From Knufia peltigerae (taxonomy: Eukaryota > Ascomycota > Eurotiomycetes > Chaetothyriales > Trichomeriaceae), in contig JAPDRN010000084.1 of assembly GCA_030247855.1 (NCBI GenBank), positions 62,001 through 126,000 of the forward strand: a DNA stretch of 64,000 bases, written 5' to 3'. The notes under the pieces are model-generated. The model had not been told where the DNA came from. It did no database searches and was given only the letters and a program-made list of their open reading frames with translations. The first letter of the stretch is position 1. Each line of letters starts with the position of its first letter. Made by a program: the position numbers and the translations under genes. Below, piece by piece: positions 23,834 through 32,746 of the stretch.

Positions 23834-25804
23834 ATGCGCAGGTATGGGTTGGCCGCCATCATCGTGGCAGGGATGTCGTGGGGAACCGCCGCTGCGGTTG
23901 ATCTGGACGCTTTCGTGCGGCCGGACAAGTTCGAGGACGTCGTGCTTTCCCCGGCTGGCAACTATCTGGCCGCAACCGTTCCCGGCGACGGCTTCACCGC
24001 TGTGGTCATCCTGCGCACCGACGACGACACGCCCGTGGCGAGTCTGCGGCCGCCGCGCTATTCGCACGTCATCGACATGCACTGGGTCAACGACGAACAG
24101 GTGATGTTCGGCCTGGCCCAGAAGTTCGGCACCCGCGACGCGCCCTGGGCCACTGGTGAATTGATGACACTCGACGCCCGCAGCGGGCGTCCTGAGTTGC
24201 TGGTCGGCTATCGCCAGCTTGGCCTTCGTCTGCGGCCCAGATACCTGGACGCCGTTGCGGCATTCCTCAGCGATGACCTGCCTGACGACGATGACCACGT
24301 GGTGATCGCGGTCGGCGGTTCGCGCCTGGATGCCAACGGCTACGCCGCGCGGCTCGAGTTGGCCACCGGCAAGCAGCACCTGTTGGTGCGTCCGCCACTG
24401 CCGGGTGCCACCTACACCGTCGATGGCCAGGGGCAGGTCCGGTTCGCGCGGGGCGTCGGTGCAGACAGTGGCAGTCGGCTCTACCACCGCTTTGGTGGCG
24501 GCGATTGGATGCTGGTCAACGATGAGAAGCGCAGTGGCCGCGTCGACGTGCCACTGGGTTTTTCCGCCGACGGCCAGGTGGCCTACCTGCAGAGCGAGCA
24601 GGCCACGGGGCCCGATGCCATCGTCAGCTGGAACCCGGCCACGCAGGAGCGCAGGGTTGTCCTGCGCGACGATGTGGTCGATCCGGCACGGGTGATCCGC
24701 CGTCCAGGCAGCAGGGTGCCGGTCGGCGCACTGTTCCTGGGCGATACCCCGCGCACCCGCTTCTTCGATGAAGCATCGGCCGAAGCGCGGCAGTACCGCA
24801 GCCTGGAGGCGGCGTTCCCCCAGCGGGCGGTGTTCATCACCTCCAGCACCCGTGATGGACGAAAGCTGCTTCTGGAAACCTGGTCCGGTGCCAACCCGGG
24901 CGAGTTCTACCTTTATGACGTCGACCGCAGACAGGCGCACTTCCTGCTTGCCCGCAGCGAATGGATCGACCCGGCTACGACCGCATCGGTGCGGTCCATC
25001 AGAGTGAAGGCACGCGACGGACTGGACCTGCATGGGTTCCTGACCGTGCCGCACGGCAGTACCGGCCGCGACCTGCCGATGGTGGTGCTGCCGCATGGCG
25101 GCCCCATCGGCGAGTACGACGACGGCCGTTTCGCACACGAGACGCAGTTGCTGGCAGCGGCCGGTTATGCCGTGCTGCAGGTGAACTTCCGCGGATCCGG
25201 CAACTTCGGCCGTGCCCACATGCGTGCGGCAGTGCGGCAATGGGGCCGCGCCATGCAGGATGACGTGACCGATGCAACGCGCTGGGCCATCGCCGAGGGC
25301 ATCGCTGACAGTAAACGCATCTGCATCTACGGTGCCAGCTACGGTGCCTACGCGGCAATGATGGGGCCGGTACGCGAGCCGGGGTTGTACCAGTGCGCGG
25401 CAGGCTACGTGGGCGTCTACGATCTGCCGTTGATGTACACCCGTGGCGATGTGGGCGACAGCCGTTCCGGCGTGGCCTATCTGCAGCAGTGGCTGGGCGA
25501 TCCGGCCTCGCTGGGTGAGGTGTCGCCGGTTGCGTTGGCAGAGCGCATCAAGGTGCCGGTATTCCTGGCCGCTGGTGGTGAGGATGCGCGTGCGCCCATC
25601 CAGCACAGCAAGCGGCTGCAGGCTGCGCTGGAACGGGCCGGTACCCCGGTAGAAACCCTGTATTTCCGCACCGAAGGCCACGGCTTCTACACCCAGGCGC
25701 ATCGCAGCGAGTACTACGGACGCCTGCTCGCGTTCCTGTCGCGCAGCCTGGGCGGAGCCACCGCACAAACGCAGGCCACCGGTGATGCGGAGAAGGCGCC
25801 CTGA
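23834..25804 (+). CDS. S9-family serine peptidase, first of three tandem paralogues
   Basis: 656 residues. Signal peptide (MRRYGLAAIIVAGMSWGTAAA), an N-terminal beta-propeller-like region (about 25-400) and a C-terminal prolyl-oligopeptidase alpha/beta-hydrolase domain. The catalytic triad is Ser502 in ICIYGASYGAYAAMM, Asp584 in AAGGEDARAP and His616 in RTEGHGFY. Such exported S9 enzymes cleave short peptides, often after proline or at a blocked N-terminus, in the periplasm. Start supported by GGGGGAAGG just upstream. It is about 93 bases from the second paralogue, whose upstream region is a copy of this gene's own. Confidence 0.93.
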   Translation: MRRYGLAAIIVAGMSWGTAAAVDLDAFVRPDKFEDVVLSPAGNYLAATVPGDGFTAVVILRTDDDTPVASLRPPRYSHVIDMHWVNDEQVMFGLAQKFGTRDAPWATGELMTLDARSGRPELLVGYRQLGLRLRPRYLDAVAAFLSDDLPDDDDHVVIAVGGSRLDANGYAARLELATGKQHLLVRPPLPGATYTVDGQGQVRFARGVGADSGSRLYHRFGGGDWMLVNDEKRSGRVDVPLGFSADGQVAYLQSEQATGPDAIVSWNPATQERRVVLRDDVVDPARVIRRPGSRVPVGALFLGDTPRTRFFDEASAEARQYRSLEAAFPQRAVFITSSTRDGRKLLLETWSGANPGEFYLYDVDRRQAHFLLARSEWIDPATTASVRSIRVKARDGLDLHGFLTVPHGSTGRDLPMVVLPHGGPIGEYDDGRFAHETQLLAAAGYAVLQVNFRGSGNFGRAHMRAAVRQWGRAMQDDVTDATRWAIAEGIADSKRICIYGASYGAYAAMMGPVREPGLYQCAAGYVGVYDLPLMYTRGDVGDSRSGVAYLQQWLGDPASLGEVSPVALAERIKVPVFLAAGGEDARAPIQHSKRLQAALERAGTPVETLYFRTEGHGFYTQAHRSEYYGRLLAFLSRSLGGATAQTQATGDAEKAP

Positions 25805-25897
25805 GCATGGCCGTGGCCCCCGCCACTGGCGGAGCCATCGCGGGCCTGCCTAGAATCGGCCAATCTGGACAGGGTGTCCGGGCAGGGAGGGGGAAGG

Positions 25898-27883
25898 ATG
25901 CGCAGGACTGTACTTGCCGCGCTGTTGTGCGCGGTGGTGGGCGGGACGTCGGCGGGTACCGGCGGGGTGGACCTGGAGAAGTACCTGAAACCGGAGTCGT
26001 TTTCGAACGTCAAGCTCTCGCCCGGCGGCGAATACGTTGCCGGCACCGTACCGCTGGACGATTCCACCGCGCTGGTCATCCTGCGCACGTCCGACCGCAA
26101 GCCTGCCGGCGTGTTCCGCCCGCAGGACAAGAACCACGCCAACACCTTTGAATGGGTGAGCAACGAGCGCCTGCTGGTCGGCCTGGCCGAGAAGCTCGGC
26201 GCGCTCGACACGCCGCAGCCAACCGGTGAGCTGTACGGGGTCAACGTCGATGGCAAGGGCGGGGAACTGCTGGTCGGCTACCGCGTGCAGGGGCGCGGGT
26301 TGGGCACGCGCATCCAGCCGAAGAAGGTGGAGGACGTCGCGGCCTTCCTCACCGATGAACTGGCGGGTGACGACCGCAATGTGCTGATCGCGGTATGGCC
26401 CTTCGCAGAGGACCCCTACACCCGGGTCGAGCGGCTTGACGTGATCAGTGGGCGTCGCGTGCGCGTGTCCGGTTCACCCGTGCAGCGTGCCGATTTCACT
26501 ACCGATCATCAGGGTGAAGTGCGCTTCGCCCACGGCGCAGCGTCGGACAACGTCAACAAGCTCTACTACCGCTCCGGGACCAATGCGCAGTGGTCGCTGG
26601 TCAATGACGAGTCGCTGAGCCGCCGGATAGAAACCGCAATCGGCTTCTCCGAAGATGGCGCACTGGCTTATCTGCAGGTCCAGCAGCCCACCGGGCCCGA
26701 CGCCATCGTCAGCTGGAGCCCGCAGACCGGCGAACGGCGCGAGGTGCTGCGCGATGGTGTGGTCGATCCCTACGCGATCATCTTCCGCCCGGGCACTCGC
26801 GTGCCGGTGGGCGCGCTGTTTGCCGGCGATGCACCGCGCACGCGGTTCTTCGATGAGAAGGGGGCCGATGCTCGTCAATACCGCAGCCTTGAGGCGGCGT
26901 TCGGCGGCCCGGTGTTCATCACATCCAGTACCCGCGATGGCGGCACGGTGGTGGTGCAGACGTGGTCGGGCAGCAATCCCGGGGATTTCTACCTGTTCGA
27001 CACCCGCGCAAAGGCAGCCGAGCATCTGCTCAGCCGCAGCGAATGGGTCGACCCGAAACTTGCCGCCACCGTGCGTCCGTTCTCGCTGAAGGCGCGCGAC
27101 GGACTGCCGCTGCACGGCTTCCTGACTCTGCCGCCGGGCAGCGAAGGGCGCAATCTGCCATTGGTCGTGCTGCCGCACGGTGGTCCCTTCGGCGTATTCG
27201 ATGAAGGCAGCTACAGCAATGAGCCGCAGATGCTGGCGGCAGCAGGGTATGCCGTGTTGCAGGTCAACTTCCGTGGCTCAGCCAACTATGGCCGCGCGTT
27301 CACCCAGGCGGGTGCGAAGCAGTGGGGCGCGGCCATGCAGGACGATGTGACCGACGCCACCCGCTGGGCCATCGCAGAGGGCATCGCCGACAGGAACCGC
27401 ATCTGCATCTATGGGGCCAGCTACGGTGCGTATGCCGCGATGATGGGCCCGATTCGCGAACCCGGGCTGTATCAGTGCGCCGCCGGCTACGTCGGTGTGT
27501 ACGACCTGCCGCTGATGTTCAGTGGTGAGGCACAGTTGAGCGATTCGGCCATGGCCTGGCAGCGCGAATGGGTAGGCGATCCGAAGGCCCTGGGAGGCCG
27601 TTCGCCGGTGAACCTGGCCGCACAGCTGAAAGTGCCGGTGTTCCTGGCCGCTGGCGGCGAAGACACGCGTGCGCCGATCAAGCATACCGAGCGCATGGAG
27701 GCAGCGCTGAAGGCGGCCGGCTCACCGGTGGAGAGTTTGTATTACCGCACCGAAGGGCACGGTTTCCATCGGCCTGAGCACCAGCGCGAGTACTACAGCA
27801 GGCTGCTGGCCTTCCTGTCACGCAGCCTGGGCGGCGGCACCGCCAGCACCAGCACGACCGCAGGCGCTGACAAGGCACCGTAA
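25898..27883 (+). CDS. S9-family serine peptidase, second tandem paralogue
   Basis: 661 residues with signal peptide (MRRTVLAALLCAVVGGTSAG) and the same architecture as its neighbours. The triad is Ser508 in the GASYGAY elbow, Asp589 in GGEDTRAP and His621 in RTEGHGFH. The first mature residues (VDLEKYLKPESFSNVKLSPG) align with VDLDAFVRPDKFEDVVLSPA of the first copy. The ATG at 25898 follows AGGGGGAAGG. The 70 bases upstream resemble those of the first copy, so it probably has its own promoter although it could also be read through. Substrate preference may differ between copies; nothing in the sequence decides it. Confidence 0.93.
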   Translation: MRRTVLAALLCAVVGGTSAGTGGVDLEKYLKPESFSNVKLSPGGEYVAGTVPLDDSTALVILRTSDRKPAGVFRPQDKNHANTFEWVSNERLLVGLAEKLGALDTPQPTGELYGVNVDGKGGELLVGYRVQGRGLGTRIQPKKVEDVAAFLTDELAGDDRNVLIAVWPFAEDPYTRVERLDVISGRRVRVSGSPVQRADFTTDHQGEVRFAHGAASDNVNKLYYRSGTNAQWSLVNDESLSRRIETAIGFSEDGALAYLQVQQPTGPDAIVSWSPQTGERREVLRDGVVDPYAIIFRPGTRVPVGALFAGDAPRTRFFDEKGADARQYRSLEAAFGGPVFITSSTRDGGTVVVQTWSGSNPGDFYLFDTRAKAAEHLLSRSEWVDPKLAATVRPFSLKARDGLPLHGFLTLPPGSEGRNLPLVVLPHGGPFGVFDEGSYSNEPQMLAAAGYAVLQVNFRGSANYGRAFTQAGAKQWGAAMQDDVTDATRWAIAEGIADRNRICIYGASYGAYAAMMGPIREPGLYQCAAGYVGVYDLPLMFSGEAQLSDSAMAWQREWVGDPKALGGRSPVNLAAQLKVPVFLAAGGEDTRAPIKHTERMEAALKAAGSPVESLYYRTEGHGFHRPEHQREYYSRLLAFLSRSLGGGTASTSTTAGADKAP

Positions 27884-27950
27884 GGCAGGCGAGCCGCGCG
27901 CCGCGGACCCGACGCCGGGCAGGGGGATGCCCGGTTTCAAGGAGAACGTC

Positions 27951-29936
27951 ATGAAGCATGCAAGGGTGCTGGCCGCATTGATGGCCATCTGCGGTGTGGG
28001 TGGGGTGGAGGCTGCGGAGGTTTCGCTGGACGGTTATGTGCGCCGCGCGGAGTTCAATGACATCCAGCTCTCGCCCACCGGCGAGTACCTGGCCATGACC
28101 TTGCCGCTGGACGGCGCAACCGCGGTGGCGGTACTGCGTACCGACACGATGGAACTGGTCGGCAATTTCCGACCGCCACGCAACAATCATGCAGCCGAGG
28201 TCGACTGGGTGAGTGACACCCGCCTGCTCATCGGCCTGGCCGAGAAATGGGGGCCACTGGACCAGCCACGGCCGACCGGCGAACTGTATGCCATCGATGC
28301 CAATGGCAAGCGCGGTGATCTGCTGGTCGGTTACCGTGCGCGCCCGGACGAGCCCGGCTTCGTGACCGGACGGGTGGCCGAGCAGGTGGCTGCATTCCTG
28401 GCCGATCCCCTGGCTGCCGACGAGCGCAACGTGTTGATCTCGCTGTGGCCATTTGCCAATGACACCAATACGCGGTTGGAACGGATGGATGTCATCACCG
28501 GGCGCCGCGTCCTGGTCTCGCGCTCGCCGGTGCAGCGCGCGACGTTTACCACCGACAATCAAGGTGAGCTGCGCTTCGCCCACGGAGCCGCCGCCGACAA
28601 CGTCAACAAGCTCTACTATCGCCAGGACCGTGATCACTGGACCCTGGTCAACGACGAAGGCGGCAGCCATCGCATCGAACGCCCGATCGGCTTTTCCGCC
28701 GACAATCGGCTGGCCTACCTGGTGGTGGAGCAGGCCCGCGGCCCTGATGCGGTGGTCAGCTGGGACCCGGTCAGCGGAGAACGGCGTACGCTGCTGCAGG
28801 ACGACACCGTCGACCCCACCCGCGTGGTCTACCAGCCCGGCACGCGCGTGCCGGTGGGTATCCAGTTCGTCGGCGCCGTCACGCGCACCGCCTTTTTCGA
28901 TGAGCAGTCGCCGACTGCCAGCACCCAGCGCAGGCTTGAAAAGGCGTTTCCCGGGCAGGTCGTGAGCCTGCTCACCGGCACCCGCGACAACGCGCGCCTG
29001 CTGGTGAAGGTGAGCTCGGCGACCAATCCCGGCGACTATTTCCTGTACACCACTGCCACCCGCAACGCCGCGTTCCTCACCGGTCGCCATCGCTGGTTCG
29101 ATCGCGATGGCGGTGCCAGCGTTCGCCCGGTCACTCTGGCTGCGCGGGATGGCCTGCCGCTGCATGGCTTCCTGACCCTGCCCAAGGGCAGTGATGGGCA
29201 CAATCTGCCGATGGTGGTGGTCCCGCATGGAGGTCCGATAGGTGTGTTCGATGACGGCAGCTTCGAGCGCGAGAACCAGTTGCTGGCCGACGCCGGCTAC
29301 GCGGTGCTGCAGATCAACTTCCGCGGATCGGGCAACTACGGCCGTGCACATACCCAGGCTGCTGCCCGGCAATGGGGCCGCGCGATGCAGGACGATGTGA
29401 CCGACGCCACCCGCTGGGCGATCAGCCAGGGCATCGCCGACAGCGCACGCATCTGCATCTACGGTGCCAGCTACGGTGCGTACTCGGCCATGATGGGCGC
29501 TGTGCGCGAGCCGGGGCTGTACCGCTGCGCGGCAGGCTATGTGGGGGTGTACGACCTGCCGTTGATGTTCAAACGGGGCGACATCCAGGATCGCGCCTCC
29601 GGCGTGACCTATCTGCAGGAGTGGCTGGGTGATCCGGCCACGCTGGCGGCGGTATCGCCGGTGAATCTTGCGGCGAGCATCAAGGTACCGGTGCTTCTGG
29701 CCGCCGGTCGCGAAGACCTACGCGCGCCGGTGCAGCACACCGAACGCATGGAAGCGGCGTTGAAACAGGCCGGTGTGCCGGTGGAAGCGCTGTATTACCC
29801 GCGGGAGGGACACGGCCTGTACGCCGAGGCCAACCAGCGCGACTACTACAGCCGATTGCTTGCCTTCCTGTCACGCAGTCTGGGGGGCGGTACCGCAGCG
29901 GCCGCGACGTCTTCCGACAAGGGCAAGGCGCCTTGA
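27951..29936 (+). CDS. S9-family serine peptidase, third tandem paralogue
   Basis: 661 residues; signal peptide MKHARVLAALMAICGVGGVEA, beta-propeller-like middle and peptidase domain with Ser507 (GASYGAYSAMM), Asp589 (GREDLRAP) and His621 (REGHGLY). GGAG five to six bases before the ATG sets the start. Its upstream 67 bases differ from those of the other two copies, so it is more likely expressed by read-through. The three copies share the end FLSRSLGG followed by a variable Ala/Thr tail and KAP. A strong hairpin separates it from the convergent autotransporter gene. Confidence 0.93.
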   Translation: MKHARVLAALMAICGVGGVEAAEVSLDGYVRRAEFNDIQLSPTGEYLAMTLPLDGATAVAVLRTDTMELVGNFRPPRNNHAAEVDWVSDTRLLIGLAEKWGPLDQPRPTGELYAIDANGKRGDLLVGYRARPDEPGFVTGRVAEQVAAFLADPLAADERNVLISLWPFANDTNTRLERMDVITGRRVLVSRSPVQRATFTTDNQGELRFAHGAAADNVNKLYYRQDRDHWTLVNDEGGSHRIERPIGFSADNRLAYLVVEQARGPDAVVSWDPVSGERRTLLQDDTVDPTRVVYQPGTRVPVGIQFVGAVTRTAFFDEQSPTASTQRRLEKAFPGQVVSLLTGTRDNARLLVKVSSATNPGDYFLYTTATRNAAFLTGRHRWFDRDGGASVRPVTLAARDGLPLHGFLTLPKGSDGHNLPMVVVPHGGPIGVFDDGSFERENQLLADAGYAVLQINFRGSGNYGRAHTQAAARQWGRAMQDDVTDATRWAISQGIADSARICIYGASYGAYSAMMGAVREPGLYRCAAGYVGVYDLPLMFKRGDIQDRASGVTYLQEWLGDPATLAAVSPVNLAASIKVPVLLAAGREDLRAPVQHTERMEAALKQAGVPVEALYYPREGHGLYAEANQRDYYSRLLAFLSRSLGGGTAAAATSSDKGKAP

Positions 29937-29942
29937 GCTGAC

Positions 29943-29970
29943 GGCGACGGGCGCATAGGCGCCCGTCGCC
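29943..29970. terminator. Bidirectional hairpin between the third S9 gene and the autotransporter gene
   Basis: GGCGACGGGCGC-ATAG-GCGCCCGTCGCC, a perfect 12-base-pair stem with a four-base loop, placed between two convergent stop codons. No T-run on either side. Confidence 0.65.
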
Positions 29971-29977
29971 CAGTACT

Positions 29978-32614
29978 TCAGCGGAAGCGGTAGCCGAACT
30001 GAAGGTCAGCGCGGACATCGCGTTCGCCCCACTGGCGCAGGCTGGACAGCTGCGCGCCGAAGCCCAGGTTCGATGCCTGGTAGTTCAGGCCCAGCTGCAG
30101 CCTGTGGTCGACGCCGCTGCGGCGTACGCCGGGCAGGGTGAAGGCATTGCCCGATGCGCCCAGCAGCTGCGCAGAGCGCGCCTGCTCGCGCAGTGCCATC
30201 GGTCGGCTCGCTGCCACGTCGGCCTGCAGGTGCCACTGCGCGCCGAGCGAGCGCTTGAACGCGCTGCCCACTTCCAGCTGCACGCCCTGCAGGCGGCCAT
30301 CGGCCACCGCCAGGCCGAAGCCGTTGGCGTGCTGTTCGTGGAAGGCGCCTTCACGCTGGTCGAAGGCGCTGGCCTTGATGCGCGGCTGCCACTGCACCTT
30401 GCCCAGTGAAGACGTCATGTCGAGCGTGGTGGCCAGCATCGTCCTGCCGATGCGGCGCTGGCTGTGCGCGGTTTCGCGGGTCTGGTCCCAGCCGAGCTGG
30501 CGCTGACCCTGCAGCTGGTGCTGCTCATGGCCAAGCTGGTGGCGCAACTGCAGCGCTCCCCACTGCTGGGCCAGACCGATACCGGCGAACTGCGAGTGCA
30601 GCCGATCCTGCCCGCCGCCTGCGGAAAGGTCACCCGACAGTGCCGCCGTGGCCAACTGCAGAATCTGGCCGCCACGCAGTTGCAGCGCCACCTGCATCGC
30701 GCCACCATCGCCGCGCACTCCATACGCATTGGCCTGCCCGCCGCCGAAGGCCAGCGCGCGCGATTGCCCGGCCGGTTGGGCCGCCAACTGCGACCACAGC
30801 GCATCCGCATTGCTGCCCACGCGCAGCGCACTGCCCACCAGGCTGGCGCCGGACAGCTGCCGCAGCGCGTTCTGGAATGTGTGCTGATCGGCCACCTCCA
30901 GGCTGTGGAAAAGCGCATCGTTGCGGTATGCGTTTTCCAGCGCGGATGCGATCTGCTGCTGGTCATCGCTGGCCAGCTCACGGTAGTTTCGGCGCTGCAT
31001 CGTTACATCCACGTTGCCCTGCGCATCGCGTTCGGCGTGCGCGTGCCAGACCACACTGGCGCTACGGATGTTCTGCTCGCCGCCTTCGGCACCGCTGACC
31101 ACATCGTGCAGCACGACGTGCGAGGCATCAGTGCCGCGGGTGAAGCCGGTGTCCACCGCAACGTCCTGCAGCTGCCCACCGTCATGCAGCATCAGCCGGC
31201 CGGCGCTGCCATCGGCATTGGTGCCAACGGTGTAGCCGCCGATGCCGCGGGGCGTCTGCCAGCCAAGATCATCGCCCGGGCGGTCGGCGGCGGCCGAATC
31301 AGCATCGGCATGCAGGCCACTGCCCTGGCCGTATAGGTTCACCACGCCATTGTTGATCAGCCGGCCGCTGCCGCCTGCGGCGATCTGGAAGGCGAAGGAA
31401 TCGGCGGCATGGATGTTGATCACCCCACCGCGTCGGTTGTTCATCGTTGCGCTGCCATCGGACTGCATGGCCACCATGCCGCGGCCCTGGTTGTTGGTGG
31501 TCGTGCCCAGGTTGATCACGCCATCGTTGATCAGGGTCGCGCCGCGCGCGCCACGCATCGCCACCGCGCCGTCGCCGGTGACAGTCAACGTGCCCTGGTT
31601 GAGCACTGTGGCGTGCACGCCTTCGGCGTGCAGCAGGGCGCTGTTGCGTGCCGAACTCTGGATGCTGGCGCCGCTGCGGTTGACGGCATGGCTGGCATGG
31701 CTGTCCGCCACCAGGCGAAGCACGCTGCCATTGGCGCCGTCGAGCTGGATGTGGCCACGGTTGTCGAGCACATCGATCGCATCGCGATCGGTACCCCACG
31801 CCCCGGTCACTGCATCGAACAGCGCGCTGCCAGCGGCGAGGTCGCGCGCCAGGATGCGGCCTTCGTTCTCCACTTCCGCACGGTCGCGCAGGGCGATGCT
31901 GGTAGCGCTGATGTCGAGTACGCCATTGCGGCCATTGTCCAGGTCCGAATCCTGGGTGAAAGACCATTGGCCACCCCGCGCATGCAGGACACTGTTGTTG
32001 TCGATTTCGGCTTCACCTGCTGCCTGCACGCGCGCGCCGATGAACTCGGCCCGGCTGAAGTTCTCCAGGCTTCCATCGCCGGCGAGTTCGAGGGCGCCCT
32101 CGATGCGTAGTGCGCCATGGTTGTCCAGGTCCGCATCGCCATCGATGCGCAGGGTACTGGCGCTTCCGACGGTCAGGTTGCCGGTATTGCGCAGCTCGCC
32201 TTCGCCAACGAGGTGCAGCGTGCCGGCCAGCAACTGCAGTTGCCCCTCGTTGCGGGCGCGGCCGGCGACACGGGTGGTGACCGGCTGATGCCAGTTCACC
32301 TGGGTGCCCGCGGCCGACAGCACCTGGTTGTTGCCGAACTGGCCACCTTCCTGGCCGGGCGGCACCGCGCCACCGCCACCGCTGCCACCCTCACTGCCGC
32401 CACCGCCACCGCCACCGGCTGCCGCAGCACCCAGGCCCAAGGCCGCCAGGCCGCCCCACCACCAGCCGGAAATGCCGGTGCCGGAATCGCAGTGAATCTG
32501 GTCGGTATCCTCGCAGGAGTCGGAGGTACCGTCCGCGAGCGCCGGAACCGGGGTGAGCAGACAGGTCGAGATGAGCAGGGCCAGCGGAGTGCGGGCCAAT
32601 ATGGAAGAGCGCAT
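29978..32614 (-). CDS. Autotransporter with beta-barrel C-terminus
   Basis: 878 residues from the ATG at 32614, which gives a clean signal peptide (LARTPLALLISTCLLTPVPA). No ribosome binding site precedes it, and an in-frame start 21 codons upstream (32677) is possible. The mature N-terminus has two Cys (SCEDTDQIHC), a short Trp/Gly/Ala helix (GWWWGGLAALGLGAAAAGG) and a Gly-rich linker. The passenger (about 100-600) is built of repeats with Asn-Gly turns (LDNHGALRIEGALEL, NQGTLTVTGDG), suggesting a beta-helix. The last 270 residues form an autotransporter barrel ending LQFGYRFR. No protease motif is seen, so an adhesin or surface role is more likely. It ends convergently with the third peptidase. 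Confidence 0.85.
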   Translation of the reverse strand: MRSSILARTPLALLISTCLLTPVPALADGTSDSCEDTDQIHCDSGTGISGWWWGGLAALGLGAAAAGGGGGGGSEGGSGGGGAVPPGQEGGQFGNNQVLSAAGTQVNWHQPVTTRVAGRARNEGQLQLLAGTLHLVGEGELRNTGNLTVGSASTLRIDGDADLDNHGALRIEGALELAGDGSLENFSRAEFIGARVQAAGEAEIDNNSVLHARGGQWSFTQDSDLDNGRNGVLDISATSIALRDRAEVENEGRILARDLAAGSALFDAVTGAWGTDRDAIDVLDNRGHIQLDGANGSVLRLVADSHASHAVNRSGASIQSSARNSALLHAEGVHATVLNQGTLTVTGDGAVAMRGARGATLINDGVINLGTTTNNQGRGMVAMQSDGSATMNNRRGGVINIHAADSFAFQIAAGGSGRLINNGVVNLYGQGSGLHADADSAAADRPGDDLGWQTPRGIGGYTVGTNADGSAGRLMLHDGGQLQDVAVDTGFTRGTDASHVVLHDVVSGAEGGEQNIRSASVVWHAHAERDAQGNVDVTMQRRNYRELASDDQQQIASALENAYRNDALFHSLEVADQHTFQNALRQLSGASLVGSALRVGSNADALWSQLAAQPAGQSRALAFGGGQANAYGVRGDGGAMQVALQLRGGQILQLATAALSGDLSAGGGQDRLHSQFAGIGLAQQWGALQLRHQLGHEQHQLQGQRQLGWDQTRETAHSQRRIGRTMLATTLDMTSSLGKVQWQPRIKASAFDQREGAFHEQHANGFGLAVADGRLQGVQLEVGSAFKRSLGAQWHLQADVAASRPMALREQARSAQLLGASGNAFTLPGVRRSGVDHRLQLGLNYQASNLGFGAQLSSLRQWGERDVRADLQFGYRFR

Positions 32615-32746
32615 GAAAGAAGGGGGGAGTGTAGGGAGGCCGCATCCTGCCTCCCTCTTCGGCCGCATCACATGCAATTTGTACGAAAACGCTGTCGTCT
32701 TCGGCGCGACAATAGTGAATGACGCTGCAGGGTGACGCTATCGGCC

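Noticed and set aside
22943..25768. A 941-codon open frame on the minus strand
   Set aside because: Antisense to argO and the first S9 peptidase; same compositional artefact, no recognisable domain.
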